DNA of 18,761 nt from Streptomyces katrae (GTDB lineage: Bacteria > Actinomycetota > Actinomycetes > Streptomycetales > Streptomycetaceae): the NCBI RefSeq assembly GCF_000966975.1, contig NZ_JZWV01000219.1:1-18761 (forward strand). Reading direction: 5' to 3'. The notes below the pieces were generated by a model. That model was given only the letters and a program-made list of their open reading frames with translations, was not told the origin of the DNA and searched no databases. Positions 8,499 to 17,184 of this stretch are shown here, piece after piece. Both the position numbers and the translations under genes were made by a program. Numbering within the stretch: the stretch's first letter is position 1; each line of letters opens with the position of its first letter.

Positions 8499-8762
8499 GG
8501 TCCTCACCTCCTCCAAGGGGAGCTGGACGCTTCCTGACCCTACCTGGGCTGGTGGTGATTGAAACCCCTAGATCACAAAGACGGTAGGGGTGTGTCCGAT
8601 CTTCACCCTTGCGTACTCCCTCACGCCAGGGAAATACCCACCCTTCAACATCGGAAAGCAGCCGGTTGTAAGGTCGAACCGTTCAACACCCGTCCGGGCC
8701 CGCGCGACTTGCCGAGAGCCGCTTCCGGAACGGATCAATCAGAGCAGGGAACGGCAGGAGAT
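8499..8762. promoter_or_regulatory. Divergent arc/ferredoxin promoter region with a dyad
   Basis: This 264-nt divergent gap holds a perfect 7-bp inverted repeat, ACCCCTA (8564-8570) and TAGGGGT (8585-8591), with arm centres 21 bp apart. On the minus strand a TAGGGT hexamer (8542 to 8537) is a plausible arc -10 box, giving a leader of about 30 nt; its -35 is poor. TTCAACA occurs twice (8644-8650 and 8682-8688). No confident ferredoxin promoter was found. Confidence 0.4.
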
Positions 8763-9083
8763 ATGACCGTGCAGCAGGAGGCCCCGGCGGGCGGTTCCGG
8801 CGGTGCCGGAGAGTCCCTCGAGGTCTGGATCGACCAGGACCTCTGCACCGGGGACGGGATCTGCGTGCAGTACGCCCCGGAGGTGTTCGAGCTGGACATC
8901 GACGGTCTGGCGTATGTGAAGAGCCCCGAGGACGAGCTCCTCGTGGAGGCCGGAGCGACGACTCCGGTTCCGCTGCCGCTGCTCCAGGACGTGGTGGATT
9001 CGGCGCGGGAATGCCCGGGTGACTGCATTCACGTGAGGCGCGTTTCGGACGGGGTCGAGGTGTACGGCCCGGACGCCGAGTGA
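8763..9083 (+). CDS. Small single-cluster ferredoxin
   Basis: This is a 106-residue electron carrier. After a short Gly/Ala-rich N-terminus comes EVWIDQDLCTGDGICVQYAPEVFELDIDGLAYV, then SARECPGDCIHV. The four cysteines (C28, C34, C84, C88) and the PEVFELD...DG pattern match small bacterial ferredoxins with a single [3Fe-4S] or [4Fe-4S] cluster, often partners of cytochromes P450. The missing third Cys of a C-x2-C-x2-C motif (Asp31 in C-x2-D-x2-C) leans toward a 3Fe-4S cluster. The start is ATG 8763 with AGGAGA at 8755-8760; the frame is open further upstream but is not family-like. The redox partner is unknown: no P450 or reductase lies in the window. It ends 4 nt from a convergent gene. Confidence 0.88.
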   Translation: MTVQQEAPAGGSGGAGESLEVWIDQDLCTGDGICVQYAPEVFELDIDGLAYVKSPEDELLVEAGATTPVPLPLLQDVVDSARECPGDCIHVRRVSDGVEVYGPDAE

Positions 9084-9087
9084 CGGT

Positions 9088-9699
9088 TCAAACACGTCCG
9101 GCGGTCGAATCCGTAAGCTCCTGGCGGAATGTGCCGCCGGTCCAGCGCCACTTGGCGAGCTGCTTGACGTCGGGGCTGTAGCGGGGCACGGAGGGTGAGG
9201 AGTAGCCGAGCAGGCTCGCGGTGACGGTCCGGTCGCGGACGGTCAGCTCGGTCGCGGTGCGGCGTCTGGCGGGGTCGAGGAGGGTGGCGACGACGCGGGG
9301 CCGGGCCCCGGGGGCGGCTTCCTGGGCCAGTACGTAGATGGCGTGGGGCGGGGTGCCGGAGCCGGCGTCGCAGCGTACGGCGGCCACGGTCTCGGGGCGG
9401 GCGTCGCCGTCGAGGTCGCCCTGAGCGGTGGCGGTGACGGTCTGGGCGGCGCCCTTGCAGTCGAGGGGGTAGGTGACCGCGTGTGCGTCGGGGGCGGTGG
9501 CCCGGGGGGCGCCGGCGGCCTCGGTGGCGGGGGTGGCTCCGGTGGCCCGGTCGGGCTGGAGGAGGCCCGCGCCGGCTATGACGGCGGCCATGGCGGTGGC
9601 CGTGGCGACCCAGTGGACGGGCTTGGCCCTGTGGTGCGGGGGGTGTTCGGGCGACAGGTCTTCCAACGACGGGGCGGGGTCGGTGGGGCTGTGCGTCAC
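9088..9699 (-). CDS. Membrane-anchored exported protein, unknown function
   Basis: This 203-residue protein is not recognised beyond general features. A short proline- and His-rich N-terminus (about 1-27) is followed by one hydrophobic segment (about 28-47, VHWVATATAMAAVIAGAGLL), which looks like an uncleaved signal anchor. The rest should lie outside the cell. It contains YPLDCKGAAQTVTATAQGDLDGDARPETVAAVRCDAG, whose DLDGDARPE stretch resembles FG-GAP/VCBS-type calcium-binding repeats, plus two cysteines that could form a disulfide. The start is GTG 9699 with AGGAG about 9 nt upstream; the open frame continues upstream but is the shadow of trmI. It is monocistronic, converging on the ferredoxin with a 4-nt gap. 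Confidence 0.8.
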   Translation of the reverse strand: MTHSPTDPAPSLEDLSPEHPPHHRAKPVHWVATATAMAAVIAGAGLLQPDRATGATPATEAAGAPRATAPDAHAVTYPLDCKGAAQTVTATAQGDLDGDARPETVAAVRCDAGSGTPPHAIYVLAQEAAPGARPRVVATLLDPARRRTATELTVRDRTVTASLLGYSSPSVPRYSPDVKQLAKWRWTGGTFRQELTDSTAGRV

Positions 9700-9803
9700 T
9701 CGGGGTGTCTCCTGTACGAAGGGTGACGGTGAGCCAGCATCGTGCCATACCTCACACCGGGGTGGAACGGCCGGGTCCGCCTCTTTCGCGTGCGGGCAAC
9801 GAA

Positions 9804-9858
9804 AAGGCGCTGTGGCGCAGTTCCGGGAGGGTTTCCGGGAACTGCGCCACAGCGCTTT
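9804..9858 (-). terminator. Very long trmI terminator hairpin
   Basis: GCGCTGTGGCGCAGTTCC (9807-9824) and its exact complement (9838-9855) form an 18-bp perfect stem, extended by AA/TT pairs at the base to 9804-9858. On the minus strand it is followed by TTTTCG, a recognisable U-tract. It lies about 50 nt past the trmI stop and is one of the strongest terminators in the window. Confidence 0.85.
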
Positions 9859-9908
9859 CGTGTTGGGTGCGCGCCCCGGGGCGGGGCGGCGGCGTGGGGT
9901 GGCGCCGG

Positions 9909-10805
9909 CTACGCGGAGCGGTCGCTGCCGGGGCCTTCGTAGTCCTCGCCGTAGGCGCCCTTGGCGGGGCGGCGGCGGCGCATGGGGGGTTCGACGCCGT
10001 CCGCGAGGCGGCGGGCGGTGACGAGGAAGCCGGTGTGGCCGATCATCCGGTGGTCGGGGCGGACGGCGAGGCCTTCCACGTGCCAGTTGCGGATCATCGA
10101 TTCCCAGGGCTGCGGTTCGGCGAAGCAGCCGATCTCGCGGATGGACTCGACGGTCTTGGAGAGCTGGGTGGTGGTGGCGACGTAGCAGCAGAGGATGCCG
10201 CCGGGCACGAGGGCCTTCTTGACCGCTTCCAGGCACTCCCAGGGGGCGAGCATGTCGAGGATGACGCGGTCGACGTCGGTCTCGTCGAGGTTGTCCTGGA
10301 GGTCGCCGACGGTCAGCTTCCACGCGGGGTGGGGGCCGCCGAAGTAGCGTTCGACGTTGGCGGTGGCGATCTCGGCGAAGTCCGCGCGGCGCTCGTAGCT
10401 GTGGAGCATGCCCTGGTCGCCGATGGCGCGCAGCAGGAAGCTGCTCAGGGAGCCGGAGCCCACTCCCGCTTCCACGACGCGGGCGCCGGGGAAGATGTCA
10501 GCGAAGGCCAGGATCTGGCCCGCGTCCTTGGGGTAGACCACGGCGGCGCCGCGGGGCATGGACAGGACATAGTCGGGGAGCAGGGGGCGCAGCGCGAGGT
10601 AGGCGACGTTGCCGGTGGTGCGGACAACGCTGCCCTCGGGAGCGCCGATCAGCTCGTCGTGCGGGAAGGAACCCTTGTGGGTGTGGAAGTTCTTCCCGGC
10701 TTCGAGCGTGAACGTGTAGTGGCGGCCCTTGGGGTCGGTCAGCTGTACCTGGTCCCCGACCTCGAAGGGCCCGCGTCGGCGGGCGGCACCGGTCGGTTCG
10801 GACAT
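9909..10805 (-). CDS. trmI: tRNA (adenine-58-N1)-methyltransferase TrmI
   Basis: This SAM-dependent enzyme methylates A58 in the T-loop of tRNAs and acts as a homotetramer in the cytoplasm. It has 298 residues. The N-terminal beta domain includes KGRHYTFTLEAGKNFHTHKGSFPHDELIG. The Rossmann methyltransferase has motif I at 109-120 (RVVEAGVGSGSL), then DVDRVILDMLAPWECLEAVKKALVPGGILCCYVATTTQLSKTVESIRE and a basic tail (PPMRRRRPAKGAYGEDYEG). ATG 10805 gives the family N-terminus (MSEPTGAARRRGPFEVGDQVQL). There is no good ribosome site; TACACT lies 6 nt upstream, so a leaderless transcript or coupling to the M50 gene 18 nt upstream is possible. In many actinomycetes this gene lies near the proteasome genes. 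Confidence 0.93.
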   Translation of the reverse strand: MSEPTGAARRRGPFEVGDQVQLTDPKGRHYTFTLEAGKNFHTHKGSFPHDELIGAPEGSVVRTTGNVAYLALRPLLPDYVLSMPRGAAVVYPKDAGQILAFADIFPGARVVEAGVGSGSLSSFLLRAIGDQGMLHSYERRADFAEIATANVERYFGGPHPAWKLTVGDLQDNLDETDVDRVILDMLAPWECLEAVKKALVPGGILCCYVATTTQLSKTVESIREIGCFAEPQPWESMIRNWHVEGLAVRPDHRMIGHTGFLVTARRLADGVEPPMRRRRPAKGAYGEDYEGPGSDRSA

Positions 10806-10823
10806 GTGACCAGTGTATTGGCT

Positions 10824-12023
10824 TCAGGACTGGGGCCGCGCCATGGCCTTCACGAAGGCCTTCTCGACGTCGAGGGTGGACAGGACGCCGTAGATCTCGC
10901 CGCCGGTCTCGAGGACGAGGTATTCGGTGGCGGGGGTGGTGCGGAGGTGGTCGAGGAGTTCTTCGCCGGTGAGTTCCGCCGAAACCTTCATTCCGTCGGT
11001 GAGGTCCTGGGCGAGGGTGCTGACGGCGACCCAGGGGCGGCGGTGTTCGGGGACGGAGGCGATGGCGGTTTCGCGGACGATGGCGGTGGGGTCGCCCTGT
11101 CCGTCGACGACGACGAGGGCGCGGGCTCCGGCTTCGTTGGCGCGGCGGAGGGCCTCGGAGAGGGGGGTGGCGGCCTGGACGGGGATGGCGCGGCGGGTGA
11201 GGGTGCGGGCGCGCAGTTCGGGGAGGTGTTCGCGCAGGCGGGCCATGCGCAGGCTGTTGCCGGCGCCGGTCCAGATGATGGCGGCGAGGATGGCGGCGAG
11301 GAGGGCGTCCATGACGGTGTCCATGCCGCCGATGTCCTGGGTGGGGTTGCCGAGGACGCCGGTCTGGGTGATGAGGGGCAGGCCGATGAGGACGGTGATG
11401 GCGAGGGCGCGGCCGACCCAGGCGGCGGCGACGGTGCCGGTCATGGGTTTGCCGGTGATGCCCCAGATGAGGGCGCGGAGCATGCGGCCGCCGTCGAGGG
11501 GGAGGCCGGGGAGGAGGTTGAAGGCGGCGACGAGGAGGTTGGAGACCATGAGGCCGCCGAGGAGGACGCCGGGGACGGTGGCGGGGTCGACGGCGTTCAT
11601 GCCGAGGTAGAAGATCCCGGCGAGGGCGAGGGAGAGGAGGGGGCCGACGAAGGCGAGGACGAATTCGCGGCCGGGGGTTTCGGATTCCTTCTCGATCTCG
11701 GAGACGCCGCCGAAGAACTGGAGCTGGATGCGGCGCACGGGGAGTCCGAAGCGGAGTGCGGCGATGGTGTGGGCGAGTTCGTGGACGAGGACGGAGGCGT
11801 AGAAGGCGACGGCGAAGAAGAGGGAGACGAGGTAGCGGGCGGGGCCGAGGTCGGGGAGGATCCGGTCGAGCTGGTCGCCGAAGACCCAGGTGATGAGGGC
11901 GGCGACGAGGAACCAGCTGGGCGAGACGTAGACGGGTACGCCGAAGGGGCGGCCCATGAGGATGCCGCCGCCCGGTTCGGAGCGCTTGGCGGGGCGCTCG
12001 CCGGTTTCGTCGGTGTCTGCCAC
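10824..12023 (-). CDS. M50 site-2-protease-like zinc metallopeptidase with CBS pair
   Basis: This is a 399-residue polytopic membrane protease. The zinc site is HELAH (81-85, HExxH) in a membrane helix, with the second motif N169-LLPGLPLDGG (169-179). Predicted helices lie at about 35-53, 63-82, 121-143, 152-172, 200-222 and 236-256. The C-terminus (about 271-392) reads as two CBS domains (LTRRAIPVQAATPLSEALRRANEAGARALVVVDGQG and MKVSAELTGEELLDHLRTTPATEYLVLETGGEIYGVLSTLDV), which usually bind adenine nucleotides. Such S2P-type enzymes cut transmembrane substrates such as anti-sigma factors or SpoIVFB-like targets; the substrate here is unknown. The start is GTG 12023 with AAGGA about 7 nt upstream. 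It is followed after 18 nt by trmI, suggesting a two-gene unit. Confidence 0.93.
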   Translation of the reverse strand: MADTDETGERPAKRSEPGGGILMGRPFGVPVYVSPSWFLVAALITWVFGDQLDRILPDLGPARYLVSLFFAVAFYASVLVHELAHTIAALRFGLPVRRIQLQFFGGVSEIEKESETPGREFVLAFVGPLLSLALAGIFYLGMNAVDPATVPGVLLGGLMVSNLLVAAFNLLPGLPLDGGRMLRALIWGITGKPMTGTVAAAWVGRALAITVLIGLPLITQTGVLGNPTQDIGGMDTVMDALLAAILAAIIWTGAGNSLRMARLREHLPELRARTLTRRAIPVQAATPLSEALRRANEAGARALVVVDGQGDPTAIVRETAIASVPEHRRPWVAVSTLAQDLTDGMKVSAELTGEELLDHLRTTPATEYLVLETGGEIYGVLSTLDVEKAFVKAMARPQS

Positions 12024-12193
12024 GGCGTTCCTTCGTTCGGTGCGTTTTGCTTCCAGTGTGGTCCACGCCGGGGGTGGGGCGGCGTGGGGCCGGGTCGCGC
12101 GGGGTGGGGTGCTGTTGCGCGGTGTGATGCTCCGATCATGCAGGGCGATGGGCCCGGAGTCGATGGTATGCGCGTGCTGTCGGTGCCGGGTCG

Positions 12194-12206
12194 TAGGGTT
12201 TTACGC
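12194..12206 (+). promoter_or_regulatory. Candidate leaderless promoter of the RecB-family gene
   Basis: TAGGGT at 12194-12199 fits the TANNNT -10 consensus and ends 7 nt before the ATG at 12207, the spacing seen for leaderless transcripts that start on the A of ATG. There is no ribosome site upstream of this ATG. The -35 is not recognisable. Confidence 0.45.
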
Positions 12207-13095
<889 letters not shown>

Positions 13096-13096
13096 G

Positions 13097-13110
13097 GCCG
13101 GGCGCCCGGC
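13097..13110 (+). repeat. 14-bp perfect palindrome after the RecB-family gene
   Basis: GCCGGGCGCCCGGC starts 2 nt after the stop codon. As RNA it gives a 5-bp GC stem with a GCGC loop. It may be a weak terminator or a stop-proximal hairpin; the next gene begins 71 nt on. Confidence 0.4.
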
Positions 13111-13181
13111 GGGTTCATGGTCGCGGGGCCAGGGCAGAATGGGCGGCGCCGAAGCCGTCCGACGAATACGAGGTACCTCCT

Positions 13182-13853
13182 GTGGCGATCCGCGTCCTGC
13201 TGGTCGACGACCAGCCGCTGCTGCGCACCGGCTTCCGGATGATCCTGGAGGCGGAGCAGGACCTGGTGGTGGTGGGTGAGGCCGGGGACGGTCTGCAGGC
13301 GCTGGAGCAGGTGCGGGCGCTGCAGCCGGACGTGGTGCTGATGGACATCCGGATGCCGCGGATGGACGGGGTGGAGGCGACGCGGCAGATCACGGGTCCG
13401 GAGCGGAACGGGCCGGCGAAGGTGCTGGTGCTGACCACGTTCGATCTGGACGAGTACGTGGTGGAGGCGCTGCGGGCGGGGGCGAGCGGGTTCCTGCTGA
13501 AGGACGCTCCGGCCAATGAGCTGGTGCAGGCGATCCGGGTGGTGGCTGCGGGCGAGGCGATGCTGGCGCCGAGCATCACGCGCCGGCTGCTGGACAAGTA
13601 CGCCGGTCATCTGCCGTCGGGTGAGGAGAGCGTCCCGGACGTGCTGGGGACGCTGACCGAGCGCGAGGTGGAGGTGCTGAAGCTGGTGGCGCGGGGGCTG
13701 TCGAACGCGGAGATCGCGGCGGACCTGTTCGTGAGCGAGACGACGGTGAAGACGCACGTGGGTCATGTGCTGACGAAGCTGGGGCTGCGCGACCGGGTGC
13801 AGGCGGCGGTGTACGCGTACGAGAGCGGTCTGGTGCGGCCGGGCGCGCAGTAG
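13182..13853 (+). CDS. NarL/FixJ-family response regulator
   Basis: This is a 223-residue two-component DNA-binding response regulator. The receiver domain (about 3-120) has the acidic pair D9-D10, phospho-acceptor D55 in DVVLMDIRMPRMDG, the switch Thr in VLTTF and Lys in FLLKDAPANEL. The output is a LuxR-type HTH (about 157-222, LTEREVEVLKLVARGLSNAEIAADLFVSETTVKTHVGHVLTKLGL). The start is GTG 13182 (VAIRVLLVDDQPLLRTGF). The ribosome site GAGG at 13170-13173 lies within a 10-bp palindrome GAGGTACCTC (13170-13179), which might hide it by pairing. No histidine kinase is adjacent, so it looks like an orphan within this window. It lies 86 nt after the RecB-family gene and is closed by a strong bidirectional terminator. 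Confidence 0.94.
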   Translation: MAIRVLLVDDQPLLRTGFRMILEAEQDLVVVGEAGDGLQALEQVRALQPDVVLMDIRMPRMDGVEATRQITGPERNGPAKVLVLTTFDLDEYVVEALRAGASGFLLKDAPANELVQAIRVVAAGEAMLAPSITRRLLDKYAGHLPSGEESVPDVLGTLTEREVEVLKLVARGLSNAEIAADLFVSETTVKTHVGHVLTKLGLRDRVQAAVYAYESGLVRPGAQ

Positions 13854-13865
13854 CGGCCGGTTGTG

Positions 13866-13916
13866 GACACGGGTCCGCCCCGGCACCCTTCGCGGGTGCC
13901 GGGGCGGAGCCGTGTC
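13866..13916. terminator. Strong bidirectional terminator
   Basis: A 14-bp perfect GC stem (13875-13888 with 13894-13907) has a 5-nt TTCGC loop. After a 2x2 internal loop it is extended by GACACGG (13866-13872) / CCGTGTC (13910-13916), giving 21 paired bases. It fills the 71-nt gap between the converging response regulator and solute-binding protein genes. Confidence 0.85.
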
Positions 13917-13924
13917 AGGGCGGG

Positions 13925-15508
13925 TCAGCCCTTGCTGATCTCCCAGAAGCGGAAGACGGTGGAGGCGTCCAGGGACCACTGGAGACCGGTGACGTTCTGG
14001 CGGGCGACGGCGTACTGCTTGCTCTGCCAGAGCGGGAGGATGGGGAGTTCGTCGGCGACGATGTCCTGGAGGCGGGTGTAGTCCGGGTTGGCCGCGGTGC
14101 GGTCGGACTTGGTGGAGGTCGAGGGGATGATGGACCCGCTGATCTCCTTGTTGTCGTAGTTGTTCATCAGGACGTTGTCCGGCCCGAAGAACGGCTGGGT
14201 GAAGTTGTCGGCGTCGGGGTAGTCGGGGACCCAGCCCTTGACGTAGACGCCGTACTTGCCGGCCTTGATGTCCTTCTCGTACTGCTCGAACTCGACCGAC
14301 TTCACGTCCACGTCGAACAGGCCGCTCTCGTTGAGCTGCTTGGCGATGACCTGGAACTGCTGGTCGGTGGAGGGGCCGTAGCGGGAAGGCGTCGAGTACA
14401 GCGTGAGCTTGATCTTGCCGCTGATGTTGGCGGCCTTGAGGACGGCCTTGGCCTTCTCCAGCTGGGGGCTGCCGCCGTAGCGGTCGAAGTAGGGGGTGGT
14501 GTGTCCGGCGATGCCGGCCGGGACGATCGAGTACAGCGGGACGGCGGTGCCGGAGTACACGTCCTTGACGAGCGCTTCGCGGTCGACGAGGTAGGCGATG
14601 GCCTTGCGGACGGGGAGCTTGCCGACGACCGGGTCGTTGACGTTGAAGACCATGTGCTGGACTTCGGCGCCGGTGCCCTGGACGACGTCGACCTTGTTGT
14701 CGCCGGTCTTGGTGGCGGCGAGGCCGGCGATGTCCTTGGCGGCGAGGCCGCGGAAGGCGAAGTCGACGTCGCCGCTTTCGAGGACGGTCTTGAGGCCGGC
14801 CTGGTCGCCGTTGAAGAACTTCAGCGTGACGCCGGTGTTCTTGGCCTTGGCCTTGCCGCTGTAGGAGTCGTTGACCGAGAAGTTGGCGCTCTTCTCGCTG
14901 AAGGAGTCCAGCTTGTAGACGCCGGAGCCGATCGCCTTGTTGTCGGTGCGGAGCTTGTCGGCCGGGTACTCGGCGTGGTCGACGATGGCGCCCGCGCCCG
15001 AGGCGATCTTGCTCGGGAAGGTCGCGTCGGGGGTCTTCAGCTTGAAGACGACGGTCTTCTCGTCGGGGGCGTCGATGCTCCCGATGGCGGAGAGCAGGAC
15101 GGCCGGGCCGCTCGGGTCGTTGATCTTCAGCGTGCGTTCGAAGGAGAACTTGACGTCCTTCGAGGTGAGGCTGTGGCCGTTGCTGAACTTCAGGCCGGCG
15201 CGCAGGGTGCACTTGTACACCTTGCTGTCGCCGCCCTCGAAGTTGCAGGCCTGTGCGGCGTCGGGCTCGGGGGTGTTGCCGCCCTTGGGGAAGGTCAGCA
15301 GCGACTGGAAGACGTTGTTGAAGAGCAGCCAGGAGCCCGGGTCGTAGCCGGACGCCGGGTCGGTGGACTTCACCTTGTCGGATATGCCCATGACGACGCC
15401 CTTGCCGTCGCCGGCGGCCGAGCCGTCCTGCGAGCCGCAGCCGCTGAGCAGCGCGGCGGCCGTGGCCGCCCCGAGCGGGGCCACCAGCCACTGGTTACGT
15501 CTCTTCAC
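13925..15508 (-). CDS. ABC transporter family-5 solute-binding lipoprotein (copy 1)
   Basis: This 527-residue extracellular substrate-binding protein is of the peptide/nickel (SBP_bac_5) family. The signal peptide has basic residues (KRRNQW), a hydrophobic core and lipobox LLSGC, with lipid-bearing Cys24. Family features include LLFNNVFQSLLTFPKGGNTPEPDAAQACNFE, CTLRAGLKFSNGHSLTSKDVKFSFERTL, KTPDATFPSKIASG, VRKAIAYLVDREALVKDVYSG, GWVPDYPDADNFTQPFF and ELPILPLWQSKQYAVAR. The start is GTG 15508 with AAGGA about 8 nt upstream. It lies 71 nt downstream of a paralogous copy with many shared motifs, so the pair arose by duplication. No permease or ATPase gene is adjacent on either side. The ligand is probably an oligopeptide, which is inference from the family. 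Confidence 0.94.
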   Translation of the reverse strand: MKRRNQWLVAPLGAATAAALLSGCGSQDGSAAGDGKGVVMGISDKVKSTDPASGYDPGSWLLFNNVFQSLLTFPKGGNTPEPDAAQACNFEGGDSKVYKCTLRAGLKFSNGHSLTSKDVKFSFERTLKINDPSGPAVLLSAIGSIDAPDEKTVVFKLKTPDATFPSKIASGAGAIVDHAEYPADKLRTDNKAIGSGVYKLDSFSEKSANFSVNDSYSGKAKAKNTGVTLKFFNGDQAGLKTVLESGDVDFAFRGLAAKDIAGLAATKTGDNKVDVVQGTGAEVQHMVFNVNDPVVGKLPVRKAIAYLVDREALVKDVYSGTAVPLYSIVPAGIAGHTTPYFDRYGGSPQLEKAKAVLKAANISGKIKLTLYSTPSRYGPSTDQQFQVIAKQLNESGLFDVDVKSVEFEQYEKDIKAGKYGVYVKGWVPDYPDADNFTQPFFGPDNVLMNNYDNKEISGSIIPSTSTKSDRTAANPDYTRLQDIVADELPILPLWQSKQYAVARQNVTGLQWSLDASTVFRFWEISKG

Positions 15509-15579
15509 GCGATGTCCTTAACAGTTCTTGTCTGATCTTTGCGCCGGCCTGCGACGTCCGCCGCCGGTTGCTGCCGGTC

Positions 15580-17184
15580 TCAGCTGCTGACGCCGCGGCC
15601 GAGTTCCCACAGCTGGAGGTCGGAGATGGCGTTGACCGACCATTCCACTCCGGTGATCCCGTCGCGTGCGGCGACGTACTGCTTGCCCTGCCACAGGGGC
15701 AGGACGGGCACGTCCTCGGCGACGATGTCCTGCATCTCCGTGATCGCGGGGACGGCGACGTTGCGGTCGGCGGCCTTGCGGGACTCGGGGATGAGCTTGG
15801 TGCGCACCGTGTTGTTGGCGTACGGCGTGCCCAGGAAGTTGTCCTGCTCCAGGAACGGGGCGAGGAAGTTGTCGGCGTCCGGGTAGTCGGGGAACCAGCC
15901 GAGCCCGTAGGCGGCGTAGTCGCCCTTCTTCTGGGCGGGGCGGAAGTCGCCCCACTCGTTGCCCTGGACGGTGATGTCGAAGAGCTGGGTGGAGTTCAGC
16001 TGGGCCTTGAGGGCCTGGAACTCGGCCGCGGTGCCGTCGCCGTAGTGGTCGGTGGTGTAGTTCAGCGTCAGCTTGACGGGGGTCTTGATCCCAGCGGCCT
16101 TCAGCAGGTCGGCGGCCTTGGCGGTGTTGGCCTCGCCGTACTTGTTGAAGAAGGAGTTCACGTGGCCGCCCACCGTGGTGGGGACCAGCGAGTACAGGGG
16201 CTGCGCGGACTTGCCGTAGACCTTGGAGATGACGTTGTTGCGGTCGACGGCGGCGGCGAGGGCCTGGCGCACGGCCTTGTCCTTGACGGCCGGGGCGTCG
16301 GTGTTGAAGCCGATGTAGCGGATCTCCAGGCCCGGCATGGGGACGAGCTTGACGCCCTTGGGGGGCTTGGCGGACAGCTCGGCGATCTGGGCCGGGGAGA
16401 GGGTGCGGGAGACCATGCTGATCGAGCCGTCGGAGAGCGCCTTGGTGGCGGCGGCCGAGTCGGGGAAGGTGCGCAGTTCGACCTTGTCGTTCTGCAGCTT
16501 GAGGTCGCCCTTGTAGTTCGGGTTCTTGGTGAAGACGGCCCGGACGAGGTGGTTGTCCTTGACTTCGGCCTTCATCGTGTACGGGCCGGAGCCGTCGACG
16601 GCGAAGCCGTTGCGGAGCTTCTTCGCGTCGTAGTTCTTCTCGCTGACGATGCCGGCGGCGGGGGTGGCGAGCTTGTAGGGGAAGGTCGCGTCCGGGGTCT
16701 TCAGGTGGAAGACGACGGTGTCGGTGCCCTTGACCTCGACGGTGTCGAGGGTGGAGAGGAGGGAGGAGGGGCCGTTCTCGTCCTTTATGGCGCGGACCCG
16801 GTCGAGGGAGAACTTGACGTCCTTGGCGGTGAGCGGGTCACCGCTGGCGAACTTGAGGCCCGGCCGCAGGGTGCAGCGGTAGCTCTCGTTGTCGTTGTCG
16901 GTGAAGCGGCAGTCGGAGGCCGCTTCGGGGACGGGCTGGCCGCCGCCGCGCGGGGTGTGCATCAGCGTCTGGACCGTCTGGCGCAGGATGTTCCAGGTGG
17001 TGGCGTCGTAGGCGTAGGCGGGGTCGAACGGGGCGGGGGCGTAATCGGCGGCTTCGAACCGGTCGGTGGTGCCGACGACGATCGCTCCGGACCCTGCTCC
17101 GTTTCCGCTCGCGCTGCCGCATGCGGACAGCGCGGGGGTGAGCAGGCCGATCGCGGCCGTCAGCACCATGGTCTTGCGGTTCAT
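15580..17184 (-). CDS. ABC transporter family-5 solute-binding lipoprotein (copy 2)
   Basis: This 534-residue paralogue of the downstream gene has lipobox ALSAC with lipid-bearing Cys22 after NRKTMVLTAAIGLLTP. It shares CTLRPGLKFASGDPLTAKDVKFSLDRV, KTPDATFPYKLATPAAGIV, LGWFPDYPDADNFLAPFL and DVPVLPLWQGKQYVAAR with copy 1. It differs in the N-terminal lobe (FDPAYAYDATTWNILRQTVQTLMHTPRGGGQPVPEAASDCRF) and in the ligand-facing middle, so the two may bind different ligands. The start is ATG 17184 with GGGAG upstream. The 71-nt gap to copy 1 shows no strong hairpin, so they may be cotranscribed. It probably docks with permeases encoded elsewhere. A 478-nt gene-free region lies upstream. Confidence 0.94.
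   Translation of the reverse strand: MNRKTMVLTAAIGLLTPALSACGSASGNGAGSGAIVVGTTDRFEAADYAPAPFDPAYAYDATTWNILRQTVQTLMHTPRGGGQPVPEAASDCRFTDNDNESYRCTLRPGLKFASGDPLTAKDVKFSLDRVRAIKDENGPSSLLSTLDTVEVKGTDTVVFHLKTPDATFPYKLATPAAGIVSEKNYDAKKLRNGFAVDGSGPYTMKAEVKDNHLVRAVFTKNPNYKGDLKLQNDKVELRTFPDSAAATKALSDGSISMVSRTLSPAQIAELSAKPPKGVKLVPMPGLEIRYIGFNTDAPAVKDKAVRQALAAAVDRNNVISKVYGKSAQPLYSLVPTTVGGHVNSFFNKYGEANTAKAADLLKAAGIKTPVKLTLNYTTDHYGDGTAAEFQALKAQLNSTQLFDITVQGNEWGDFRPAQKKGDYAAYGLGWFPDYPDADNFLAPFLEQDNFLGTPYANNTVRTKLIPESRKAADRNVAVPAITEMQDIVAEDVPVLPLWQGKQYVAARDGITGVEWSVNAISDLQLWELGRGVSS

Noticed and set aside
8559..8762. 68-codon N-terminal extension of the ferredoxin
   Set aside because: Begins with TTG without a ribosome site and is not family-like; ATG 8763 has AGGAGA in front.
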